IMG/VR virus record: IMGVR_UViG_3300037245_000690
Span: 1-38,454 of that record
DNA length: 38,454 nt
DNA from: a virus
Strand: one strand, 5' to 3'
The position numbers and the translations under genes were made by a program. Each line of letters opens with the position of its first letter. Positions within the stretch are counted from its first letter, which is position 1. The notes beneath the pieces are model-generated. The model worked only from the letters and a program-made list of their open reading frames with translations. It searched no databases and was not told where the DNA came from. Positions 25,798 to 32,029 of the stretch are shown here, in pieces.

Positions 25798-26097
25798 TTA
25801 CGAGTACCAGAACCTGCCGGGGTCATTGACCACGGTGCTTGGGTCCTCGTGTCTGTTGAATCTACGGTTTTCCTTTCCGCCTACTAGGGGGATGCACTCC
25901 ACCTCACGCGTCATGCGCTCAGCCATACCCTTCCAGTAGGCGGCTTCCTGCTTCGCGCCGTAGAGTCGGCCAGCGTGGGCAACCCTTTCGTGAAGGGCCT
26001 TACGAGCAGCCGTAAGAGAGCTCTGGTATTGGGTGTGCTGGTAGATCCCAGTCACTGCGCTGGAGACTACCAGCGTCATCACTATAATAGTTTTCAT
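25798..26097 (-). CDS. Hypothetical protein with N-terminal membrane segment
   Basis: A 99-residue protein. Residues 1-18 form a hydrophobic segment (signal anchor or short signal peptide; there is no clear lipobox). The rest is a charged helix (LTAARKALHERVAHAGRLYGAK) and a basic C-terminus. The start has an extended GAGGTGA ribosome site. The topology recalls a periplasmic or spanin-like protein, but the gene lies on the early-type strand. Function is unknown. Confidence 0.6.
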   Translation of the reverse strand: MKTIIVMTLVVSSAVTGIYQHTQYQSSLTAARKALHERVAHAGRLYGAKQEAAYWKGMAERMTREVECIPLVGGKENRRFNRHEDPSTVVNDPGRFWYS

Positions 26098-26111
26098 AAG
26101 TCACCTCTGTG

Positions 26112-26471
26112 TTAGTCTTGGTCAACATATCCTTTGCCTCGTGGCACCCCACTATCGGGGTTCATGTACCTGTTCATAGCATTCACACTTTCCAGGGCAT
26201 CCCTGGCTTCAGCATGTTCCTGCGCCAGCACGTCCCCTGTCTTTTCTACAGGTATTTCTGTGTGCTGTTCGAGCTCATGCTCAATTAGTTTGTCAATGAA
26301 ATGCTTCGCCTTACGCAGGTCTTCCACCCCATTCTTCTTACGCCAGCGCATCATATATTTGATAACCTGGGCTTCCATGTACGGGATGTCGTGCATTAGG
26401 ACGAAGTCCCAATGCTCAATGCGCTCCCCTTTATAGTGAGCGCCGCCTTCTTGTTTGTCGTTAGCTGCCAT
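26112..26471 (-). CDS. DUF3310 family protein (possible nucleotide kinase)
   Basis: A 119-residue protein with the DUF3310 pattern: GGAHYKGERIEHWDFVLMH (residues 9-27), VIKYMMRWRKKNGVEDLRKAKHFIDKLIEHE. This is a widespread small phage family; T7 gp1.7, which phosphorylates dGMP and dTMP, is usually placed in it, though I recall this from the literature and cannot verify it here. The gene overlaps the thymidylate synthase-fold gene by 11 bases. If it is a dNMP kinase, it could convert a modified dUMP for use in DNA synthesis. That is inference from context. Confidence 0.75.
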   Translation of the reverse strand: MAANDKQEGGAHYKGERIEHWDFVLMHDIPYMEAQVIKYMMRWRKKNGVEDLRKAKHFIDKLIEHELEQHTEIPVEKTGDVLAQEHAEARDALESVNAMNRYMNPDSGVPRGKGYVDQD

Positions 26472-27438
26472 TCTGCCTCCGTGTTAACCATGTGACGCAA
26501 GCGTGCCTCCAATCAGGAGCATCGATGTAGTTTGCCAAGTCAATTGCTATTGGCAGATCTCTTTCCTTATATGCCTGGAAGCTTTGCCACATAGGGTATG
26601 CTACACCAGATAAAAAAGAAGAGCCAGTATTATCGTGCGGCTTGTCTAGCCACCCCTTCAGCTCGTCATCAAAGACAGCGTAGTCTCCTTGGAATAAGAG
26701 GGGGCCGGGGGATATAGCCTCCCCTAGATAGTGGTTGATTGACCGCGGGTTCCCCCACAATTCTTCAAACCGGGGCATTCCTGGATAAACGTGGAAGTTA
26801 TTACTGAATTGATATAATTTACCGACTAGCTTTCTTAGCGAACAGGCTATATACTCCTGCAGAAAACTAAAGTGAACGACATTGGCCCCATAGCATCCCC
26901 AGATGGCATCGTTGCTCCGACACGTGATAGTCAGGTCTACGTAGTCTTGTCGAATGTTTACATACAACTGAGTGTTGCATGGTAGATCTTTAGAGTCTGT
27001 TCCCAAGTCCACGAGAGGGTCCCACATAGTGATGACCGCTCTCCTACTATCTGGGTGCTCCTCTAACAGATGTACGACCTTGTGTACTTGGTCTTCGTTC
27101 CAATGCTGACGCCATCTGTACCCGTATGCTCCTTGTAGAGTTTCACCGTCATCACTAAACTCACGCATACGGGGGAGCAGATACTCCACGTACTCTAGAT
27201 CTCTGCGTCCCGCCAGCATCCACATAGACTCAAAGAAATGGAAGAAAGGGTTGGCATCACGTTGTTCAGAAAACAGTACACGTTCACGGGGATTATGATA
27301 AACATTAACCACGGGATAAGGAGATACAATGACCTGACCATTTCTACTATCCTGTACCTCCCCTGATATCTTTAGCCACCACAGACCATCCCCGTAGTTT
27401 TCGTTGACGTTTAACCTGCTAATCGTGTGGACTGACAT
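26461..27438 (-). CDS. Thymidylate synthase-fold enzyme, probably dUMP hydroxymethylase
   Basis: A 325-residue enzyme of the thymidylate synthase/hydroxymethylase fold. Markers in order are FESMWMLAG, QGAYGYRWR, SRRAVITMWDP, LPCNTQ with catalytic Cys154, CRSNDAIWG (Arg174, Ser175, Asp177) and GAN with Asn186. In thymidylate synthase an Asn in this region contacts the uracil; dCMP hydroxymethylases carry an Asp. That favours dUMP as substrate. Whether it makes dTMP or 5-hydroxymethyl-dUMP cannot be read from sequence. Adjacent DNA-modification genes favour hydroxymethylation. The start is weakly supported (GGAG about 11 bases upstream). Confidence 0.82.
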   Translation of the reverse strand: MSVHTISRLNVNENYGDGLWWLKISGEVQDSRNGQVIVSPYPVVNVYHNPRERVLFSEQRDANPFFHFFESMWMLAGRRDLEYVEYLLPRMREFSDDGETLQGAYGYRWRQHWNEDQVHKVVHLLEEHPDSRRAVITMWDPLVDLGTDSKDLPCNTQLYVNIRQDYVDLTITCRSNDAIWGCYGANVVHFSFLQEYIACSLRKLVGKLYQFSNNFHVYPGMPRFEELWGNPRSINHYLGEAISPGPLLFQGDYAVFDDELKGWLDKPHDNTGSSFLSGVAYPMWQSFQAYKERDLPIAIDLANYIDAPDWRHACVTWLTRRQNGS

Positions 27439-27625
27439 TGTCTACGAACTCCAGTTTGTACACGAGGGCGAACCGCTCAGCACTATCTAGGCTGCTAAAG
27501 ATCTTGACCCAAGTTGGCGGTCCGTCCGGTACGTCTAGTATAGCACTGACCCGCCCATCTGCAAACAACGTTCTAGCTGTCAGGGTGCCTTCCTTGATAT
27601 CGCTGTTTTGGTTTTGAGGTTCCAA
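27419..27625 (-). CDS. Small hypothetical protein in modification operon
   Basis: A reading frame of about 50-87 residues whose start is unclear. The TTG at 27625 is used here; ATG 27682, CTG 27583 and TTG 27568 are alternatives. The C-terminal 50 residues (VSAILDVPDGPPTWVKIFSSLDSAERFALVYKLEFVD) look like a folded domain and overlap the next start by 20 bases. It lies between the HhH protein and the synthase-fold gene. No family is recognised. Confidence 0.45.
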   Translation of the reverse strand: MEPQNQNSDIKEGTLTARTLFADGRVSAILDVPDGPPTWVKIFSSLDSAERFALVYKLEFVDNVSPHD

Positions 27626-28436
27626 GGTATGTTCTATCCCATTTGTCAAACTCACACAGGCAATTCTGGAAGTCCTGTGCATCTATCTCTGGCATTGGAT
27701 TCAGAAGTCGGTCAACGGGCACCCGCGCCGCATGTAGGCGTGCCAGGAAGCCTGCCCGTGAGGGCCTGTGCGCCTCCTCGAGCCTTGCGAGACCCCGTAG
27801 GCTACCAGGGCCAGGGGTTGCCCAAGTGAAGCGGTCAGGGGCCTCTGACAGCGGGTGACCGGGGGTGTTCTTAAGGTCAGCAATGATTTGCCCAGCGAGG
27901 AAGTCCCCTAATCCTTTGGTCTGCGTTAGCCTTCTGTGAAAGTCCTCCAGTGGTACGAAGCAGGGTACCTTGAATACTGGGTCTCTGTAGACATCGTTGG
28001 CTACCCGGAAGACATAGTCCACTTTATCCATTTTCACACCGCAGGTGGTGATGAGGTATGCCCCGTTGAATATCTTTTTCTTGTCTGCTCGCAGGTCCTT
28101 GACTATCTCCGTCATGCGAATAACAGACCACTCATGGGGGAACCCAATCGCTCCAAGCGTAGACGGAAGATTAAACATACGGGCAAGGACCATCCCCGGT
28201 ACCAGATTAGGCTCACGAGCATTACCATCCCGCCATTGGTCAGCAATCCAGCGTGTAACCGCATCGTTTTCTCTATGAACGTTGCAGAATCTGAAATTCT
28301 GCAATATACGGTCGCTAGTCCAAGGTTTAGGTTCACCCGCTTCTTTCTTCCGGTGAATTATCCAGCGGTGGTTTATCCAGTGTGCCATTCGTTCTGCCGG
28401 AGTGGGTGTAGGCTCTTTTCCATTGGATTCTGACAT
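27573..28436 (-). CDS. aGPT-PPlase/HMUDK-helical type HhH DNA-modification protein
   Basis: A 287-residue protein I recognise as the helical family described with thymine hypermodification (alpha-glutamyl/putrescinyl-thymine pyrophosphorylase; also the helical half of 5-hydroxymethyl-dU DNA kinase). Markers are PWTSDRIL and RFCNVHREND (residues 49-58), ARMFNLPSTLGAIGF, IFNGAYLITTCGVKMDKV, TKGLGDFLAGQIIADL (173-188; helix-hairpin-helix, like a DNA glycosylase), GPGSLRGL (209-216) and LCEFDKWDRTY. The P-loop kinase half is absent. It presumably binds modified base in DNA. It starts with a GGAG ribosome site inside the preceding gene, overlapping by 104 bases. Confidence 0.82.
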   Translation of the reverse strand: MSESNGKEPTPTPAERMAHWINHRWIIHRKKEAGEPKPWTSDRILQNFRFCNVHRENDAVTRWIADQWRDGNAREPNLVPGMVLARMFNLPSTLGAIGFPHEWSVIRMTEIVKDLRADKKKIFNGAYLITTCGVKMDKVDYVFRVANDVYRDPVFKVPCFVPLEDFHRRLTQTKGLGDFLAGQIIADLKNTPGHPLSEAPDRFTWATPGPGSLRGLARLEEAHRPSRAGFLARLHAARVPVDRLLNPMPEIDAQDFQNCLCEFDKWDRTYLGTSKPKQRYQGRHPDS

Positions 28437-29160
28437 CTGTGCGCTCCTGTCCGCCCCATGCGGTCTTGGTTTGCTTCTTCACTACAGTAACGAACTTTGG
28501 AAAGTATTGCTTGAGCATATTGGCGGCATCTGCCTGCATCTCCATCGTACGATACTGACTACAGCCTCCGCTCTCATTGCTACCCCGCTGATTGTGGCAC
28601 CAGTTACTGAGCATTAGATTCTCGTACCCACGAGTCAATAGACTGAGAGCCACATAGAAATCTTCCATTACAGGTAGAGTTCTAAAGTCTATGTCATGTT
28701 TGCTCAGGGTGATGGTGTCGTAACCGAGTACGCGCAATAGACGTCCGTTGTAATAGAATTGGTTCGGGTACCTATTCCCGCCCTCCCTAGCGCATACTCC
28801 AACGAGGGGATAATCCTTTAGGTGATTCTCAATGCTGTCTAACATCTGTAGTATATCAGATCCAAAGGCATCTTCAAACTTGGTTGGGTCATCAACCCTG
28901 CGCCGGAAGAAAGTCAGATCATCATCAAGCATAAGCACTGGCTCTGGGTACGCAGCAGCGATAATGAATTGCCGGGTAGGACCAATGCCCTTATGAGGGC
29001 AGGGGATGACTGTACAGCCAGCTTCGGCTGCGACGGGGCAGTAGTCAGTGTACTCAGAATTGGGAACTACAAGTGCAGTCCTTGACATCCATTGGGTAGG
29101 GATCTGTTTTAGGGTGTGTTGTTCCCCCGCCCTACCTGAAGACGGTATATAGATTTGCAT
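28333..29160 (-). CDS. TAGT-like GT-A glycosyltransferase (DNA base modification)
   Basis: A 275-residue protein resembling the TET-associated glycosyltransferase family. It begins MQIYIPSSGRAGEQHTL, has KGIGPTRQFII and a DDD metal motif (residues 79-81, in VLMLDDDLTFFRRR), and later GSNESGGCSQYRT and a FPKFVTVV segment. GT-A enzymes use a nucleotide sugar and metal; members of this family glycosylate 5-hydroxymethylpyrimidines in phage DNA. No TET/JBP oxygenase is visible, so the hydroxymethyl base would come from the synthase-fold enzyme downstream. The start has an extended GAGGTGA ribosome site immediately past the terminator at 29171-29198. Confidence 0.75.
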   Translation of the reverse strand: MQIYIPSSGRAGEQHTLKQIPTQWMSRTALVVPNSEYTDYCPVAAEAGCTVIPCPHKGIGPTRQFIIAAAYPEPVLMLDDDLTFFRRRVDDPTKFEDAFGSDILQMLDSIENHLKDYPLVGVCAREGGNRYPNQFYYNGRLLRVLGYDTITLSKHDIDFRTLPVMEDFYVALSLLTRGYENLMLSNWCHNQRGSNESGGCSQYRTMEMQADAANMLKQYFPKFVTVVKKQTKTAWGGQERTDVRIQWKRAYTHSGRTNGTLDKPPLDNSPEERSG

Positions 29161-29170
29161 GGGTCACCTC

Positions 29171-29198
29171 AAAAAACCCCACCCCTGAATGGGGTGGG
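29171..29198 (-). terminator. Terminator before the modification operon
   Basis: On the minus strand CCCACCCC, a five-base loop and GGGGTGGG are followed by G and six T: a textbook intrinsic terminator. It ends the 29232-29639 gene and lies only 11 bases before the glycosyltransferase start, so the modification operon depends on read-through unless another promoter exists. A second weaker hairpin (ACCCCC/GGGGGT) lies between the gene and this one (about 29209-29230). Confidence 0.9.
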
Positions 29199-29231
29199 TT
29201 CACGTCAAACCCCCAGGGAGGTGGGGGTCGA

Positions 29232-29639
29232 TTACGCCGCTTTGTCTTCGCTTTTCTTGGCGTCGGCGGCTTTCTTCTTGGCGTCGGCAGCAGCTTTCTT
29301 CTCGGCCTTTTCCTTGTCGGCTTTGGCTTTCACTTCCACCTTGGCCTTCTGGTCGGCTTCCCATGCCTTGCGCTGCTCGGGGGTCTCGTTCACGGCAATG
29401 AAGCCGTGCTCGCTGTCCCACTTGAGGTCGGCGTACAGTACTCCGGCCTTGACAGCCGCTTCCACGGTGATGCCATTCTTGTAGTGGGCGAAGCGGTCGT
29501 AGCTCTTCGAGCCTTTCCGCTTCGGGTTGGATTCCACCCGCAGGCTGATCTTGCCGTCGGCCGGAAAGGAGGGACTTCCGCGCTGTTTGGTTTTCTTTTC
29601 GCCATCCTGCGCTTCGGTGGTGGTTGTTGCTTCGGGCAT
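29232..29639 (-). CDS. Small highly expressed early protein
   Basis: A 135-residue protein. Residues 1-30 are low-complexity (Thr, Glu, Lys). A middle domain (KGSKSYDRFAHYKNGITVEAAVKAGVLYADLKWDSEHGFIAV) looks like a small DNA-binding-type unit, a pattern I recall in other phage proteins of unknown function. The last 40 residues are Lys/Ala/Glu-rich (KAEKKAAADAKKKAADAKK), like a helical tail. It has its own promoter (29681-29709), GAGGAG ribosome site and terminator, and G/C-ending codons: a high-expression unit similar to 217-489. Function is unknown. Confidence 0.8.
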   Translation of the reverse strand: MPEATTTTEAQDGEKKTKQRGSPSFPADGKISLRVESNPKRKGSKSYDRFAHYKNGITVEAAVKAGVLYADLKWDSEHGFIAVNETPEQRKAWEADQKAKVEVKAKADKEKAEKKAAADAKKKAADAKKSEDKAA

Positions 29640-29680
29640 CGTGATACTCCTCGTGTGATGGTTTAAGCTGATGCATCATA

Positions 29681-29709
29681 ATAGTACCACCTGTCGCTGT
29701 TCTATGCAA
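29681..29709 (-). promoter_or_regulatory. Sigma70-type promoter, leftward
   Basis: On the minus strand: -35 TTGCAT (29704-29709), 17-base spacer, -10 TACTAT (29681-29686). The spacer contains GAACAGCGA then CAGG, as does the promoter at 35687-35715. It lies directly after the helicase stop and drives the 29232-29639 gene. Confidence 0.85.
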
Positions 29710-29716
29710 GCCTAAT

Positions 29717-31153
29717 CTACAGTCCAGAGTGGTTCTCTAAGCCCTTTAAGAATTCTTCCTCTGTGGCATTCTTCTTATACAGCACCTTCACTACTACTTC
29801 GTCTAATGTACCTTCTGAAATGATACGGTAAAGATAAACGCTCGCGGCTTGATTACCTTGTCTCCATACTCGCTGAATGGTCTGGAGGTAGTACTCCAGA
29901 TTCCATGTAATACCATAGAGAATGATGTTGCAACAGTTATCTTGTAACCCATCAATTCCATGGCCCATACTCGCAGGGTGCCCGATGAGGCCCGGAAGTG
30001 ACCCTGCTGCGAATGCCTTGATATATTCATCACTTTTCTTAACACTGGTCCCTCCTCCTATAGCAGGGAACTTAAACTTTTCCTGAAGCCGTGTGCGGTC
30101 GTGGTCATACTCATATATAATAAGAGTCGGCGCGTTTATCTGCTCCAGCAAGTCAGCGGTAGCATTGAGCTTTTCATCATGAACTATATGTACCTCTTTG
30201 TCAGGGCGGTAGTCCATATAGGAGCCGTAGACTGCACCATTCGCTATCTGCCTACACTTAGTTCCAGCCGCTGCCGCATTCATAGCGGTTATAGGAGACT
30301 CCCCCAGAATACTAAAGAAGTGTTCCTCGATTTCCTTATACAGCCTCATGGCATCAGGGGGGAGCTGTACTATGATGTCCTGTACTATGAGCTCAGGCAT
30401 ACCCTCAATGTCAACTATGGGCTGAAAGACATACGGTCTTATGGCATCTTGGATACGCTCCACCGCAGTTTCCTGAGGTGTCCAAGTATATCCCCCATAG
30501 CCTGAGGGATAAAAGTATTTTGACCGGTAGTGGGTGATGTACCTACCAAGCGACAGACCTTCGTCCAGGATGTATATCTGCCCAAACAGGTCCATGAGAC
30601 CATTAGGCGCAATGGTTCCGGTGAGTATGTAACGGCGTTTGAAATGACCGAGATGCTTTCGTAGTACCTTGGAACGAATACTCTGCGAGTTCTTAAACTT
30701 TGTGCTTTCATCAACGCACAGTATGTCTGGATTGAAAAGTCGTATCTTGTCGAGGTCACTTGCAAACCCCGATTTCTTTTTAACATAATTGAATAGCCAA
30801 GGGACTGCCTCCGGGTTTATTAAATAGATGTCTGCATCTAGGCGCAGCTTCTCCTCTTTATCCGGTCCGTGAATTACGGTCCAGGTAAGCTCTTGGAAAT
30901 TGTCCCATTTCTCCACCTCTTTCGGCCAAACGCTGTAGCAGACTCTCAAGGGTGCAACCACTAGCATCTTCTTGTTGATGCCTGAGTGCTTCAGGAGCTT
31001 CAGTGTTGTAAGCATCGTAGACGTCTTCCCGCGGCCTGGCTTCATAAGAAGGCCCATACAGGCAGACGTCAGCGAAAGGCGGACCCCCTCCTCCTGAAAG
31101 TCGTGAGGCTTCCATACAGGCTTGGGTGAAGAGTAAAGCGTTGTGTTCGTCAT
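29717..31153 (-). CDS. SNF2/SF2-type helicase
   Basis: A 478-residue ATPase. The Walker A loop is KPGRGKTS (residues 38-45). DILCVDESTKFKN carries the DExx-type box, YILTGTIAPNG motif III, and GHPASMGHGIDGLQ, then QTIQRVWRQGN, motifs V and VI. It belongs to the phage helicases found next to VRR-NUC nucleases and probably unwinds or remodels replicating DNA. Its first 98 codons overlap the preceding gene in another frame. The ATG has a weak GGAAA ribosome site. Confidence 0.88.
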   Translation of the reverse strand: MTNTTLYSSPKPVWKPHDFQEEGVRLSLTSACMGLLMKPGRGKTSTMLTTLKLLKHSGINKKMLVVAPLRVCYSVWPKEVEKWDNFQELTWTVIHGPDKEEKLRLDADIYLINPEAVPWLFNYVKKKSGFASDLDKIRLFNPDILCVDESTKFKNSQSIRSKVLRKHLGHFKRRYILTGTIAPNGLMDLFGQIYILDEGLSLGRYITHYRSKYFYPSGYGGYTWTPQETAVERIQDAIRPYVFQPIVDIEGMPELIVQDIIVQLPPDAMRLYKEIEEHFFSILGESPITAMNAAAAGTKCRQIANGAVYGSYMDYRPDKEVHIVHDEKLNATADLLEQINAPTLIIYEYDHDRTRLQEKFKFPAIGGGTSVKKSDEYIKAFAAGSLPGLIGHPASMGHGIDGLQDNCCNIILYGITWNLEYYLQTIQRVWRQGNQAASVYLYRIISEGTLDEVVVKVLYKKNATEEEFLKGLENHSGL

Positions 31154-31394
31154 CGAATGTTTCCACTATCTGCTGTCGCTTATGTAGTTCCCGTTGGAAC
31201 CACGCCTGTTGAGGGTAGAGAGGCTTCCCTGGCTGCTTGAACTCTATCCATATCACACCCCCTGGTCTCATCACTACGAGGCGGTCAGGGCGGGACTTGT
31301 GCCCTATGACATTCATCTTAATGCAATGGTTCCCCAAGGCAGCAGACAGATGAACGTACTTATCCTCTATATCTCTTTCTAACCGAAACGGCAT
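30858..31394 (-). CDS. VRR-NUC nuclease with overlapping C-terminal extension
   Basis: A 178-residue protein. Residues 1-80 are a VRR-NUC domain of the PD-(D/E)XK superfamily: ERDIEDKYVHL, RPDRLVVMRPGG (Asp37), then VIWIEFKQPGKPLYPQQ (Glu51, Lys53). The C-terminal 98 residues extend into the helicase gene, which is read in another frame; this part is Gly/Pro/Glu-rich and may be disordered. The overlap is 296 bases. Such nucleases pair with SNF2 helicases in many phages, suggesting recombination or junction resolution. Confidence 0.83.
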   Translation of the reverse strand: MPFRLERDIEDKYVHLSAALGNHCIKMNVIGHKSRPDRLVVMRPGGVIWIEFKQPGKPLYPQQAWFQRELHKRQQIVETFDDEHNALLFTQACMEASRLSGGGGPPFADVCLYGPSYEARPREDVYDAYNTEAPEALRHQQEDASGCTLESLLQRLAERGGEMGQFPRAYLDRNSRTG

Positions 31395-32029
31395 GGTCCT
31401 GCGTTGCTCCTTCTATAGTCACACCATTTACAGTACCATCCAGGACGGGGCGCACACTCGGTGTCAACCTCCATCATTGATACTCTGTCCATCCACTGGG
31501 ACTTGAGTCCTTCAAGCTGGTCTCGTGTGACAAAGACCGGCGTTCCCCATGCACCTGGATCTTCATCTAAGTAGTAGCATTTACCTTCGGCTCTTTCAAG
31601 CTCTGGGGCTTCTGAGAGGGCGGCTATACAGTAGAGCTCTAGCTGCTTTGCGTGGTCAGGGTACCTCTTACCTGACTTGTAGTCTATGATAGTCACCCAC
31701 TTCTTGTCCAGCACGTGATGGAGGTCTATGATACAGATAAGCCACCGTTCATCGTCCGCAGGGACAGGCACCCACCCTTCCATCAGCTTTACTACATGCT
31801 CCTTAGAGCCATCTTGGTACTGTTCTAGATAGGGCATGTGGGGTTTCATCCAGTCTGGCATCTCAGTTTTGCCGAGGTAAGTCTCCAGAGTTTCGTGCAT
31901 CTCGTTGCCACGAGCAGCGGCAGGTGATTGTGAACGGACAACCTCCACTTTCAGGTCATACTGGAACTGCTTCTGGGCAGGGCACCGTTCGTACTTTGAT
32001 AGCTTACTGTAGGACCAACTCATTTGCAT
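31379..32029 (-). CDS. Cas4/RecB-type PD-(D/E)XK exonuclease
   Basis: A 216-residue protein. It begins with SYSKLSKYERCP, then RGNEMHETLETYL and LICIIDLHHV, VTIIDYKSGK and AKQLELY, the Asp/Glu-x-Lys metal core of the Cas4/RecB nuclease fold. Cysteines near the start (ERCPAQK) and end (CKWCDYRRSNAGPC) fit a Cas4-like iron-sulfur cluster. Likely a replication-associated DNA exonuclease. The true start is probably ATG 32023, which overlaps the polymerase stop as ATGA and has GGAG at good spacing. Confidence 0.85.
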   Translation of the reverse strand: MQMSWSYSKLSKYERCPAQKQFQYDLKVEVVRSQSPAAARGNEMHETLETYLGKTEMPDWMKPHMPYLEQYQDGSKEHVVKLMEGWVPVPADDERWLICIIDLHHVLDKKWVTIIDYKSGKRYPDHAKQLELYCIAALSEAPELERAEGKCYYLDEDPGAWGTPVFVTRDQLEGLKSQWMDRVSMMEVDTECAPRPGWYCKWCDYRRSNAGPCRFG

